Positions 7,455-15,552 of a stretch of DNA of 64,000 nucleotides are shown in pieces (position 1 is the stretch's first letter; every line of letters begins with the position of its first letter). The notes under the pieces are model-generated. The model searched no databases and was not told the DNA's origin. It worked only from the letters and a program-made list of their open reading frames with translations. The DNA comes from Actinophytocola sp963727495 (GTDB lineage: Bacteria > Actinomycetota > Actinomycetes > Mycobacteriales > Pseudonocardiaceae): positions 744,001 to 808,000 of the forward strand of contig CAVSGQ010000006.1 in NCBI GenBank assembly GCA_963727495.1, read 5' to 3'. The translations under genes and the position numbers were made by a program.

Positions 7455-7814
7455 ATGATCCGCGTTGAGGAAGACGACCTCGACTGGGACGACAACAACC
7501 TGCCCTCCCACGAGGGCGAGCCGTTCACCGGCGAGTCGGTGGAGACCATGCCCGACGGCCGACTGCTGTCCCTGACCACCTACGTGGACGGGCTGGACGA
7601 GGGCCCGTTCCGGGTCTGGTCCGGCGACGGGGTGCTGGTCGTCGAGGGCACCAGCCACCTCGGCCGGCCGGTCGGCGTGCAGCGCGAGTGGTACAAGAAC
7701 GGGGCGCCGAAGGTCGAGCGCGAGTACGGCGAGCAGGGCGACCTGCTGCGCTACCGCGCGTGGGACGAGGACGGCGCGGTCACCGAGGACTACCTCAAGC
7801 CCGGTGATGGCTGA
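7455..7814 (+). CDS. YwqK family antitoxin / immunity protein
   Basis: A 119-residue protein with MORN-like repeats as in Bacillus YwqK, the antitoxin of the YwqJ deaminase toxin. Repeat units are visible as LLSLTTYVDGLDEGPFRVW, LVVEGTSHLGRPVGVQREWY, and KVEREYGEQGDLLRYRAWDE, each a beta hairpin with a Gly turn. ATG at 7455 follows GAAAGG at 7439-7444; an in-frame GTG at 7452 is an alternative start. It begins four bases after the deaminase stop. Presumed role: neutralise the deaminase in the producer cell. It overlaps the endonuclease V gene by about 8-11 bases. Confidence 0.82.
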   Translation: MIRVEEDDLDWDDNNLPSHEGEPFTGESVETMPDGRLLSLTTYVDGLDEGPFRVWSGDGVLVVEGTSHLGRPVGVQREWYKNGAPKVEREYGEQGDLLRYRAWDEDGAVTEDYLKPGDG

Positions 7815-8490
7815 GCCGGTCGCCGACGTCGGCGAGGCGGTCCGGCTGCAGGAACGGCTCGCGCCGTGCGTCGAGCGGGTGGCACCGCCGGACTTCGCGC
7901 CGCGCACCGCCACCGGGCTCGACGTCGCCTACCGGGACTCGGACGGCCCCACCGTGGTCGCGGCCGCGGTGGTCACGGTCGACATCGCGACCGGGGAACC
8001 GCTCGGCACGGCGACCGCGGTCGGCGAGAGCGACTTCCCCTACGTCCCCGGCCTGTTCGCGTTCCGCGAGCTGCCGGCGCTGCTCGACGCGCTCGGCCGG
8101 CTCGACGAGGAGCCCGAGCTGCTGGTGGCCGACGGGCACGGCATCGCCCACCCGCGCCGGTTCGGCCTGGCCTCGCACCTGGGCGTGGTGACCGGGCTGC
8201 CGGCCATCGGCGTCGCGAAGACGCCGCTCGGCCACTACGACCCGCCCGCCGGTGAGCGGGGCGCCACCAGCCCCCTGGTCGACGCGGGCGAGGAGGTGGG
8301 GGCCGCGCTGCGCACCCGGGACGGGGTCAAGCCGGTCTTCGTCTCGGTCGGCCACCGGATCGACCTGCCCACCGCCTGCCGCCACGTGCTGGCGCTGTGC
8401 CGCGGCTACCGCCTGCCCGAGACCACCCGTCTGGCCGACCGGCTGGCCCGACGTACGCTGCGCGAGGTGGCGGGGGAACCGGACGTGTGA
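7807..8490 (+). CDS. nfi: endonuclease V (deoxyinosine 3'-endonuclease)
   Basis: Repair endonuclease that nicks the second phosphodiester bond 3' of deoxyinosine. The 227-residue protein is of normal family length. Family motifs visible: GLDVAY (first metal-binding Asp), FPYVPGLFAFRELPALL (catalytic Glu and wedge region), LLVADGHGIAHPRRFGLASH (second metal Asp and the conserved DGHG.AHPR motif), and AIGVAKTPL. ATG at 7807; GTG at 7804 is an alternative. Adjacent to the deaminase toxin/antitoxin pair, though endonuclease V is a common housekeeping gene, so a functional link (repair of deaminated bases) is only a thought. Confidence 0.92.
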   Translation: MAEPVADVGEAVRLQERLAPCVERVAPPDFAPRTATGLDVAYRDSDGPTVVAAAVVTVDIATGEPLGTATAVGESDFPYVPGLFAFRELPALLDALGRLDEEPELLVADGHGIAHPRRFGLASHLGVVTGLPAIGVAKTPLGHYDPPAGERGATSPLVDAGEEVGAALRTRDGVKPVFVSVGHRIDLPTACRHVLALCRGYRLPETTRLADRLARRTLREVAGEPDV

Positions 8491-8538
8491 CCTCGCGGCA
8501 TCGACGACCCGGGCGCACGGTCGATGAGGAGGGCTGGG

Positions 8539-9195
8539 GTGAGACAAGCACCTGGTACCGGTCGTGGCTGGACACCCACGACGTGGCCGGCCGACCAGGT
8601 GGCCGCCGGGCGGCTGCGCGACTGGCTGGCGGGCTCGGAGGGTGTCGCGTTCGCGGCGCAGGACCTGGACCTGTCCGGAGCGAACCTGTCCGGCGGCGAC
8701 CTCGCCGGGAGCCTGCTGAGCCGCGCGCGGCTGCAGAACGCCGTGCTGCGCAGCACCAGGCTCGCGGGCATCCGCTGCGAGGCGGCCGACTTCTCCCACG
8801 CCGACCTCACCGAGGCCGACCTGTCCGCGGCACTCGGCCGCGAGTCGTACTTCTGGAAGGCCACGCTGCGCGGCGCCGACCTCACCGAGGCCGAGTTCAA
8901 CCGCGCCGACTTCACCGAGGCCGACCTCGCCGGCACGACCCTGCGCGGCGTGCTGCTGACCCGCGCGACGTTCACCCACGCCGACCTGACCGGCGCGACC
9001 GCCGACCGGGCGGTGCTGCGCAACGCGGTCCTCGACTCGGCCGACGTCACCGGGTTCTCCGGCACGGTCGTCGGGCCCATCTCGGTCATCTTCCGCGGCC
9101 GGCGCTCGCTGCTCGACGGCGCCGACCTCGAGCAGTGGTTCACCGCCCGCGGCGGCCGGGTCACCCGCTTCCACGCCGACCGCGACCCGAGGTGA
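8539..9195 (+). CDS. pentapeptide repeat protein
   Basis: A 218-residue protein dominated by pentapeptide repeats, A(D/N)LXX type, from about residue 38 to 175: DLSGANLSGGDLAGS, ADFSHADLTEADLS, ADLTEAEFNRADFTEADLAG, ADLTGATADRAVLRNAVL. Such repeats fold as a right-handed quadrilateral beta helix; some members (MfpA, Qnr) mimic DNA and protect gyrase, but nothing here allows that to be assigned. The start is chosen as GTG at 8539 because AGGAGG at 8527-8532 precedes it; an ATG at 8524 would overlap that site. The C-terminal 40 residues, GRRSLLDGADLEQWFTARGG, lie outside the repeat. Confidence 0.85.
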   Translation: MRQAPGTGRGWTPTTWPADQVAAGRLRDWLAGSEGVAFAAQDLDLSGANLSGGDLAGSLLSRARLQNAVLRSTRLAGIRCEAADFSHADLTEADLSAALGRESYFWKATLRGADLTEAEFNRADFTEADLAGTTLRGVLLTRATFTHADLTGATADRAVLRNAVLDSADVTGFSGTVVGPISVIFRGRRSLLDGADLEQWFTARGGRVTRFHADRDPR

Positions 9196-9332
9196 CGCTG
9201 CGCTCACCGGTGCTCGCACTCGCGAATACTTTCGCCCGGCCGGTGCGGAATTTCGGCGAAGGGCAGCCGGGGGCCGGGCCCATGGGCCATGGTGTGGGGC
9301 ACGCACGGTCGGGGCGCGCATGGGAGGCGTGA

Positions 9333-9884
9333 ATGAGTGCCGAGTTCGATCAGCTGGTCGCCGAGTTCGAGAGCTTCCGGTCGACCCTGAAGAACGTCGA
9401 CGACCGGTTCGAGAACGTCGCCGGCATGCAGAGCGAGCTCGCCGCCCTCGAGGTCGGCGTCACCTCGCCGGACCGCGCGGTCACCGTCGTGGCCGGCCCC
9501 GGCGGGTCGATCCTGGACATCCGGTTCACCGAGACCGCCGGGCAGCTCGGCTCGCAGCGGCTCGGTGAGACCGTCATGGCCGCGCTGCGGGAGGCGGTGG
9601 CCCAGGCCGCGCGGCGCCAGGCCGCCATCGTGCAGGAGCACGTCGGCGGCGAGGCGGCGGTGCTGGACCAGGTGCTGGAGACCCAGGCCGAGGTGACCGG
9701 CGTGCCCGTGGAGGAACTGCGCGCGAAGGCCGGGAACGAGACGCCCGCGCGCCCGCCGGCACAGGTCGGCGAGCAGGAGGAGTCGATCGTCTTCCGCGAC
9801 GGCCCGCCGCCCCCCGCGGCGCCCGGCGTGGACTCCGCGGCCGACTCCTTCCTCAGGACCGTCTGGGACGAGGAGGAGCGCTGA
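9333..9884 (+). CDS. YbaB/EbfC family protein of second T7SS-like module
   Basis: A 183-residue YbaB/EbfC-like protein. An N-terminal helix (FDQLVAEFESFRSTLKNVDD) is followed by the characteristic beta hairpin SPDRAVTVVAGPGGSILDIR and a long helix LGETVMAALREAVAQAARRQ, then a Glu/Pro-rich tail. It heads a second gene module with WXG-like proteins, parallel to the one starting at 3201. GGGAGG at 9320-9325 precedes the ATG by seven bases. The next gene begins one base after its stop codon. Molecular role unknown. Confidence 0.78.
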   Translation: MSAEFDQLVAEFESFRSTLKNVDDRFENVAGMQSELAALEVGVTSPDRAVTVVAGPGGSILDIRFTETAGQLGSQRLGETVMAALREAVAQAARRQAAIVQEHVGGEAAVLDQVLETQAEVTGVPVEELRAKAGNETPARPPAQVGEQEESIVFRDGPPPPAAPGVDSAADSFLRTVWDEEER

Positions 9885-9885
9885 C

Positions 9886-10230
9886 ATGCCGAACGGGGAA
9901 GGCTTCCAGGTCGACGTCGCCGGGGTGCGGGACTACTCCGGCGCGCTCGCCGAGGACAAGGCGCTCGTGTCGGAGGTCGACGGGCTCGTCTCGCAGGCCG
10001 ACGTGGGCAGCGAGTCGTGGGGCATCGTCGGGCTGTTCGTGCACGGCAAGTACACCGAGATGCTCGGCGACCTGCGGACCCTGCTCGGCGACATGTCCGA
10101 CGGGCTGCAGGCGGGCTCGGACAAGATGACCGCCTGCGCCGACGTCTACCAGTCCGTCGAGGACGCCATCGCGAAGGTCTTCACCGACGCGCTCGCCGAC
10201 CTCGAGGCCGCGGACCAGGGAGGGAACTGA
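9886..10230 (+). CDS. WXG100-like small protein
   Basis: A 114-residue helical protein resembling ESX secretion-associated (EspC/WXG100-like) proteins: VDVAGVRDYSGALAEDKALV (helix 1), turn with ESWGIVG in place of a strict WXG, and a second amphipathic helix MLGDLRTLLGDMSDGLQAGS followed by ACADVYQSVEDAIAKVF. No signal peptide or membrane helix. AGGAGGAG at 9871-9878 gives a strong ribosome site. It probably pairs with the larger helical protein encoded two bases downstream; export by a type VII system is inference. Confidence 0.7.
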   Translation: MPNGEGFQVDVAGVRDYSGALAEDKALVSEVDGLVSQADVGSESWGIVGLFVHGKYTEMLGDLRTLLGDMSDGLQAGSDKMTACADVYQSVEDAIAKVFTDALADLEAADQGGN

Positions 10231-10232
10231 GC

Positions 10233-11300
10233 ATGGCCGACACGATCACCGGGGACCTCAGCGGGATCACGATCAGCGAGGAGATGGGCTACGGCGAGAA
10301 GGTCGCACGCGGCCTGCCGGTCGTCGGCGGTCTCGTCTCCGCCGGCATCGCGCTGGACGGCGGCGACCTGCGCGGCACCGCGGCGGCGTCGGCCGCGTTC
10401 GTCCAGTCCTGCAAGGACACCGTCAGCGGCATCGCCACCGACCCGCTGGGCTGGCTCATCGGCCAGGGCCTGAACTTCCTGATCACCGTGGTCCAGCCGC
10501 TGCAGGACCTGATCCACTTCGTGTCCGGGGACGGCCCCGCGCTGCTCAACGCGGCCGGCAACTTCAACAAGATCGGCCAGGGCCTCGAGCAGTACGCCAC
10601 GAGGTTCGTGCAGAACGCCCAGGAGGCGCTCACGGCGTGGACCGGCGAGGCCAAGGAGGCCGCCAAGGCGCGCCTCGAGCGGTTCGCCACCGGCATCCAG
10701 GGCACCGCGGGCCAGTCCGGCGACATCGCCCAGCTCCTGCAGATCTCCAGCATGATCATGACGGTCATCGAGGACTTCATCAAGGCGCTGCTCACCGAGT
10801 TCGTCGAGTGGCTGATCATGATCTGGATCCCCGCGCTGGCCGCGGCCGCGCCCACGTTCGGCGGCTCGATCGCGGCCGCGTGGTCCGGCACGTTCGCCAA
10901 GGGCGCCACCACGACGGCGAAGGCGAGCAAGCAGGTCGGCAAGCTGCAGAAGCTGCTGAACATGCTCAAGGACCTGCTGGAGAAGCTGAAGACGGTCATG
11001 GCCAAGACCAAGGACTTCTTCTCCCAGGCCGGCAGCGCGGCGCGGACCGCGGGCCAGACCACCCGGCTGCAGGCCAACCTCCGCGCCCGCGACGTCGGCG
11101 GCGACTTCGTCGACGACCTCGGCGGCGTGCGGACCTTCGGCAGCCGGGCCCGGGAGGTCACCACCAACACGGCGAAGGGCCAGGTCACCGACTACGGCAA
11201 GGCCGCCCGCAACCTCAACAACGGCGCGCGGGTCCCCGAGTACGGCGCCACCGGCGACGACCAGTCGCAGGAGGAGACCGAGGAGAACCTCTCCATCTAG
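10233..11300 (+). CDS. large WXG-like helical protein, T7SS-associated
   Basis: A 355-residue alpha-helical protein. Segments seen: VARGLPVVGGLVSAGIALDG; hydrophobic helix WLIGQGLNFLITVVQPLQDL; a helix-turn-helix with ALTAWTGEAKEAAKARLERF (W-x-G); two strongly hydrophobic helices (about residues 180-225, LLTEFVEWLIMIWIPALAAA); FGGSIAA, also found in the protein at 3775; then a Lys-rich coiled coil LQKLLNMLKDLLEKLKTVMA. The C-terminal 80 residues carry no recognised enzymatic motif. It is the counterpart of the 3775 gene in the second module. GGAGGGA lies upstream of the ATG. Function unknown. Confidence 0.65.
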   Translation: MADTITGDLSGITISEEMGYGEKVARGLPVVGGLVSAGIALDGGDLRGTAAASAAFVQSCKDTVSGIATDPLGWLIGQGLNFLITVVQPLQDLIHFVSGDGPALLNAAGNFNKIGQGLEQYATRFVQNAQEALTAWTGEAKEAAKARLERFATGIQGTAGQSGDIAQLLQISSMIMTVIEDFIKALLTEFVEWLIMIWIPALAAAAPTFGGSIAAAWSGTFAKGATTTAKASKQVGKLQKLLNMLKDLLEKLKTVMAKTKDFFSQAGSAARTAGQTTRLQANLRARDVGGDFVDDLGGVRTFGSRAREVTTNTAKGQVTDYGKAARNLNNGARVPEYGATGDDQSQEETEENLSI

Positions 11301-11963
11301 ATGGACCTGATCGCCTACTGGGACTGGCGGGCCTGGACGCTCGCCGTCCTGGTCGTTGCGGTGCTCGGCCGGCTGCTGTGGCGCCACCTCGCCGCGCTCG
11401 CGTTCCGGCACCTGCTGCTCGGCGGGATGCTGCGCCGGCACGGCTGGCGGGCGGACCTGCCGGGCGGGGACGGCGGCCGGGCCGCGTTCGACGAGCGGGA
11501 GCGCCGCCGCCGCGGCCGGGCGTGGGGACTGCTGCGGCAGGGCCCGGGCGGCATCCGGGAGGGCTACCGGACCGGGGTGTTCGGCCGGGAGCAGGCGTCC
11601 GGCTGGCACGCGGAGCTGACCGTCACCGGCACCGACCGCGGCCGCCCGTTCGAGGCCGCCCAGGTCCGGCGCGTCGAGATGACCAACCCCGGCAGCGGCT
11701 CGAACCGTCGCGTGCGGCGCCGGGCGTCGCTGTCGGTGCGGGCGCCGGGCCCGGTGTTCGAGGCGCGCACAAGCCTGCTGACCGGCCGCGTGCGCGGCGC
11801 GCCGCCCGGGCTCGAGTCCGCGCTGCGGTCCCGCCGGTTCCGCGTGGTCCGCTGCGACGGGGCCGCCCTGTCGGCGCCGCTGGGTCCGCGGCTGCGGCGC
11901 GGCCCGCTGCTGGCCGGTCTCGCCCACCTCGGCCGCGTGGCCGACCGGCTGGGCCCGCGCTAG
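11301..11963 (+). CDS. hypothetical membrane-anchored protein
   Basis: A 220-residue protein of unknown family. One N-terminal membrane helix (WTLAVLVVAVLGRLLW) is followed by a very Arg-rich soluble domain (ERERRRRGRAWGLLRQ, SGSNRRVRRRASLSVRAPGP). The ATG immediately follows the stop codon of the previous gene, so it is the last gene of the second YbaB/WXG operon. It ends six bases from the end of the convergent ubiA gene. It could be a membrane partner or immunity factor for the helical proteins upstream; nothing in the sequence proves it. Confidence 0.6.
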   Translation: MDLIAYWDWRAWTLAVLVVAVLGRLLWRHLAALAFRHLLLGGMLRRHGWRADLPGGDGGRAAFDERERRRRGRAWGLLRQGPGGIREGYRTGVFGREQASGWHAELTVTGTDRGRPFEAAQVRRVEMTNPGSGSNRRVRRRASLSVRAPGPVFEARTSLLTGRVRGAPPGLESALRSRRFRVVRCDGAALSAPLGPRLRRGPLLAGLAHLGRVADRLGPR

Positions 11964-11969
11964 GCCGTC

Positions 11970-12923
11970 TCAGAGGAACGCGGAGAGCGCCACGCAGCCC
12001 ACCCAGGCCACGCCGAGCACCTGCAGCACCCGGTCGCGCAGGGCGATCTCCTCCGGCTCACCGGCGTTGCCGCCGTCCACGTCCACCGCGTAGCGCAGCA
12101 CCGCCACCACGAACGGGACGATCGAGATGACCGCCCACACCGAGTTGGTGCCGGTGCGCTGGCGGATCTCGAACGCCCACAGCGCGTAGGTCATGATCAT
12201 GATGGCGGCCGAGGTCGCCCACACGAACCGCAGGTAGCTCGCCGAGTACTTCGACAGCGACGCGCGGATCGCCGCGCCGGTCCGCTCGTAGAGCACGATC
12301 TCCGCGTACCGCTTGCCGGCCACCATGAACAGCGAGCCGAACGCGGTGACCAGCAGGAACCACTGGGACAGCGGCAGCCCGGCCGCCGCGCCGCCGGCGA
12401 TGGCGCGCAGCAGGAAGCCGGACGCGACGATGCACAGGTCGATCACCGGCTGGTGCTTGAGGCCGAAGCAGTACCCCAGCTGGACCGCGGCGTAGACGCC
12501 GATGACCACCAGCAGCCGCCAGCTGGACACCAGCGACACCGCGAACGAGCCGAGGAACAGCGCGACGGCGAGCCCGTAGGCCAGCCGGACCGGCACCACG
12601 CCGGCCGCGACGGGCCGGTTGCGCTTGGTCGGGTGGGCCCGGTCGGCCTCCACGTCGACCGCGTCGTTGACCAGGTACACCGCGGACGCGACCAGGCAGA
12701 ACGCGACGAACGCGATCCCCGCGTCGACCACCACGTCCGGGTGCAGGACCGGGTCGGCGGCGAAGGCCGCGAACGGCGCGGCGAGCACCAGCACGTTCTT
12801 CACCCACTGCCGCGGGCGGATCGTGCGGAGGACGCCCCGGACGAGGCCCACCTGCGCGGCGCCGGACGGACCGCCGGAACTCACGGCGGCCTCCCCGGGC
12901 GTGCTCTCCGCGGTGCTGCTCAC
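11970..12923 (-). CDS. ubiA: decaprenyl-phosphate phosphoribosyltransferase (UbiA family)
   Basis: Integral membrane prenyltransferase, equivalent of Rv3806c, that joins 5-phosphoribosyl-pyrophosphate to decaprenyl phosphate: the committed step to decaprenylphosphoryl-ribose and arabinose. The 317-residue protein has about nine membrane helices and the two Asp-rich UbiA motifs: YLVNDAVDVEADRAHPTKRN (NDxxDxxxD) and the cytosolic loop GYCFGLKHQPVIDLCIV. The N-terminal IRPRQWVKNVLVLAAP is typical of the phosphoribosyltransferase subgroup. It overlaps the PAP2 gene by ATGA, and that gene probably encodes the next step, as in mycobacteria. Confidence 0.94.
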   Translation of the reverse strand: MSSTAESTPGEAAVSSGGPSGAAQVGLVRGVLRTIRPRQWVKNVLVLAAPFAAFAADPVLHPDVVVDAGIAFVAFCLVASAVYLVNDAVDVEADRAHPTKRNRPVAAGVVPVRLAYGLAVALFLGSFAVSLVSSWRLLVVIGVYAAVQLGYCFGLKHQPVIDLCIVASGFLLRAIAGGAAAGLPLSQWFLLVTAFGSLFMVAGKRYAEIVLYERTGAAIRASLSKYSASYLRFVWATSAAIMIMTYALWAFEIRQRTGTNSVWAVISIVPFVVAVLRYAVDVDGGNAGEPEEIALRDRVLQVLGVAWVGCVALSAFL

Positions 12924-13522
12924 CGTGACCGTCTCCTCCCCGGACGTCTCCCGCGCAGCCGGCGCCGCACCAGCCCGCCGACCGCGGCGCCGAGCACCGA
13001 GCCGGCCAGCACGTCGCTCGGGTAGTGCACGCCGAGCACCAGGCGCGACACCAGCATCGGCGGCACCAGCACCGGCACCAGGTTGCGGCCGGTCAGCCCG
13101 GAGTAGACGACCGCGGCCGCCGTCGTCGAGGTGGCGTGCGACGACGGGAACGACAGCGAGCTGGGGGTGGCGACCAGCACCCGCACCGACTCGTCTATCG
13201 GTCGCTGCCGGCGCACCACCCGCTTGACCGCGATCGACGCGGCGTGCGCGGCCACCACCCCGGTGGCGGCGGTCAGCCAGTCCCGGCGGCGCCCGCGGTC
13301 GACCGCCGCGCCGAGCAGTCCCAGCGCGAACCAGCCCGCGGCGTGCTCGCCGAACAGCGACAGCCCGCGGGCCGCGCGCACGACCGGCCGCCCGCCGATG
13401 GTGCGCTGCACCCGGGCGAGCGCGGCGATCTCGACCGACCGCTCGGGCTCCGGCGGCGGGGTCCCCGGCTCGACGACGCGCAGCCGGGCCGGCGCGGCGG
13501 TGCGCTGCGGGGCGGTGGTCAT
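12920..13522 (-). CDS. PAP2 family phosphatase (Rv3807c-like)
   Basis: A 200-residue membrane phosphatase. The three PAP2 motifs are visible: KRVVRRQRP (KxxxxxxRP), SFPSSHAT (PSxH) and SRLVLGVHYPSD (SRxxxxxHxxxD). In mycobacteria the orthologous gene lies between glfT2 and ubiA and is the candidate for dephosphorylating decaprenylphosphoryl-5-phosphoribose before DprE1 acts. Here it sits between glf and ubiA, overlapping both by one to four bases, so the set is one operon. The N-terminal 40 residues are a Pro/Arg-rich extension. Start ATG at 13522 overlaps the glf stop as TGATG. Confidence 0.9.
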   Translation of the reverse strand: MTTAPQRTAAPARLRVVEPGTPPPEPERSVEIAALARVQRTIGGRPVVRAARGLSLFGEHAAGWFALGLLGAAVDRGRRRDWLTAATGVVAAHAASIAVKRVVRRQRPIDESVRVLVATPSSLSFPSSHATSTTAAAVVYSGLTGRNLVPVLVPPMLVSRLVLGVHYPSDVLAGSVLGAAVGGLVRRRLRGRRPGRRRSR

Positions 13523-14736
13523 CAGGCGTCCAGCGAGCCGTCGAGGGGCGCGCCGTCGGTCAGGTGCGGGGCGACCTTGTTGTCGAACACCGACAGCGCG
13601 GACCCGATGGCCATGTGCATGTCGAGGTACTTGTACGTGCCCAGCCGGCCGCCGAAGATCACGTTGCGCTCCCTGGCCTCGGCCTTCGCGAGCTCGCGGT
13701 AGCGCTCCAGCTTCTCCCGGTTCTCCGGGGTGTTGATCGGGTAGTACGGCTCGTCGTCGTCCTTCGCGAACCGGGAGTACTCGCGGAACACGACCGTCTT
13801 GTCCGCCGGGTAGTGCTTGCGCTCCGGGTGGAAGTGCCGGAACTCGATGATGCGGGTGTAGGGCACGTCCTCGTCGTTGTAGTTGACCACCGAGGTGCCC
13901 TGGAAGTCGCCGGTCTGCACGACCTCGGACTCGAAGTCGACGGTGCGCCAGGTGAACCGGCCCGCCTCGTAGCCGAAGTACCGGTCGAGCGGACCCGTGT
14001 ACACGGTCGGGGTCCCGGCCGGGATCCTGTCGCGCACGTCGAAGTAGTCGACCTCGAGCCGCACCTCGATGTTGTGGTGCGCGGCCATCTTCTCCAGCCA
14101 CGCGGTGTAGCCGTCGACGGGCAGGCCCTCGTAGGTGTCGTTGAAGTACCGGTTGTCGAAGGTGTAGCGGACCGGCAGCCGGGTGATGATGTTCGCGCCG
14201 AGGTCCTTGGGGTCGTTCTCCCACTGCTTGGCGGTGTACCCGCGGACGAACGCCTCGTAGAGCGGCCGGCCGATCAGCGAGATGGCCTTCTCCTCGAGGT
14301 TCTGCGCGTCCTCGGTCCGGAACTCCGCGGACTGCTTGGCGATGAGCTCGCGCGCCTCGTCCGGGGTGTGCGACTTGCCGAAGAACTGGTTGATCAGGCC
14401 CAGGTTCATCGGGAACGAGTAGACCTGGCCCTGGTACCGCGCGAACACGCGGTGCTGGTAGTTCGTGAACCCGGTGAACTGGTTGACGTAGTCCCAGACG
14501 CGCTTGTTCGACGTGTGGAACAGGTGCGCGCCGTAGCGGTGCACCTCGATGCCGGTCTCCGGCTCCGGCTCGGAGTAGGCGTTGCCGCCGATGTGCGGCC
14601 GGCGCTCGAGCACCAGGACCCGCTTGTCCAGCTGGGTCGCGACCCGCTCGGCGATGGTCAGGCCGAAGAACCCGGAGCCCACGATCACCAGGTCGTAGCC
14701 GGAGTAGTCAGTTGCGTCGTCTGCCGGTGCGCTCAC
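13522..14736 (-). CDS. glf: UDP-galactopyranose mutase
   Basis: FAD enzyme that contracts UDP-galactopyranose to UDP-galactofuranose, the donor for the galactan of arabinogalactan. With GTG at 14736 it has 404 residues, close to the mycobacterial 399. Visible: dinucleotide-binding fold DLVIVGSGFFGLTIAERVAT, IGGNAYSE, YGAHLFHTSNKRVWDYVNQF, active-site residues in GYTAKQWENDPKDL and RYFNDTYEGLPVDGYTAWLE, and the C-terminal GRLGTYKYLDMHMAIGSAL. Longest frame would start at 14775 but the extra residues are not conserved. The glfT2 gene, adjacent to glf in mycobacteria, is here 4.5 kb away. Confidence 0.96.
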   Translation of the reverse strand: MSAPADDATDYSGYDLVIVGSGFFGLTIAERVATQLDKRVLVLERRPHIGGNAYSEPEPETGIEVHRYGAHLFHTSNKRVWDYVNQFTGFTNYQHRVFARYQGQVYSFPMNLGLINQFFGKSHTPDEARELIAKQSAEFRTEDAQNLEEKAISLIGRPLYEAFVRGYTAKQWENDPKDLGANIITRLPVRYTFDNRYFNDTYEGLPVDGYTAWLEKMAAHHNIEVRLEVDYFDVRDRIPAGTPTVYTGPLDRYFGYEAGRFTWRTVDFESEVVQTGDFQGTSVVNYNDEDVPYTRIIEFRHFHPERKHYPADKTVVFREYSRFAKDDDEPYYPINTPENREKLERYRELAKAEARERNVIFGGRLGTYKYLDMHMAIGSALSVFDNKVAPHLTDGAPLDGSLDA

Positions 14737-14764
14737 GGGCAGCCAGGTTACCTGCGGCACCCGG

Positions 14765-15394
14765 TCACCCGGCACGCACCTGCTCGGCGAGCGTGCGGTC
14801 CAGGCTCACCCGGACCAGCGCGGCGGACAGGCGGGCGAGGTCGTCGCCGGCGACCAGCGTCGCGAGCGTGTCCGCGTCGGCGGGCAGGCCGACCCGCGTC
14901 GCGCCGTCGAGGGTCTTGCGGTCCAGGTAGGGGCGCAGCTCGGGCCAGACCAGCTGGGCCTCGCGGCAGAAGATGTCGACGCCCACCGGACCGAGGCGCG
15001 GGACCTCCCGCAAGCGCTTGCGGAGATCGTCGCCGCGGACCTTGCGCAGGTCGCCGCCGTAGGTGTCGAGCAGTAGCTCGGCGCCCTCGCCCAGCGCGGT
15101 CGCGGTGCTCTCGTCGTAGCGGACGTAGTGGGCTCGGCCGAGCGCGTCCACCCGCTGCTGCCAGGTGGCGTCGCGCATCCTGCGCGGCGTGCCGAACGCG
15201 CTCAGCTCGCGGGCGGCGGCCACGGCGATGCCGGCGGAGATGCGGGTGGACAGCAGCACGCTGAGCACGAGCAGCCGGTACAGCGGCGCCGGCTTGTCGG
15301 CGAGCCGGATGCCGGCCTCGTCGGCATAGGTGCGGCCCGCCCGGTCGAGAAGCGTTCTCACCAGGTCCTTCCGGGTGGCCTTGCGCGTCGTCAT
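14765..15394 (-). CDS. endonuclease III-like (HhH-GPD type) protein
   Basis: A 209-residue protein related to the HhH-GPD base-excision fold: RLLVLSVLLSTRISAGIAVA corresponds to the LLSAQT helix of Nth, LREVPRLGPVGVDIFCREA to the helix-hairpin-helix, and the aspartate in RPYLDRKTLDGA may be the catalytic Asp. It lacks the usual GVGRKTA lysine motif and the four cysteines of the iron-sulfur cluster, so it is a diverged member whose glycosylase activity is uncertain. It precedes glf by 28 bp on the same strand and may drive that operon. Confidence 0.7.
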   Translation of the reverse strand: MTTRKATRKDLVRTLLDRAGRTYADEAGIRLADKPAPLYRLLVLSVLLSTRISAGIAVAAARELSAFGTPRRMRDATWQQRVDALGRAHYVRYDESTATALGEGAELLLDTYGGDLRKVRGDDLRKRLREVPRLGPVGVDIFCREAQLVWPELRPYLDRKTLDGATRVGLPADADTLATLVAGDDLARLSAALVRVSLDRTLAEQVRAG

Positions 15395-15423
15395 GGCGGC
15401 CGGTTACCCACCCGGACACGCGA

Positions 15424-15455
15424 GAACCCCCGCACCATGATCAGTACGGGGGTTC
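15424..15455 (-). terminator. hairpin terminator after the LLM gene
   Basis: Inverted repeat GAACCCCCG / CGGGGGTTC with a 14-base loop, between the end of the LLM oxidoreductase gene (15553) and the start of the endonuclease III-like gene (15394), both on the minus strand. A nine-pair GC-rich stem without a clear T-run is usual for actinobacterial terminators. It could also attenuate transcription into the nth-like/glf operon. Confidence 0.55.
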
Positions 15456-15552
15456 CGGCTCCCCTACACCCCTGTTGTTCCCCTTGATCCCTCCGGCTTG
15501 ACGCCTCGACATCAATGACGCACGAGCACCCGAAAACGTTCCGTGCCGTACG

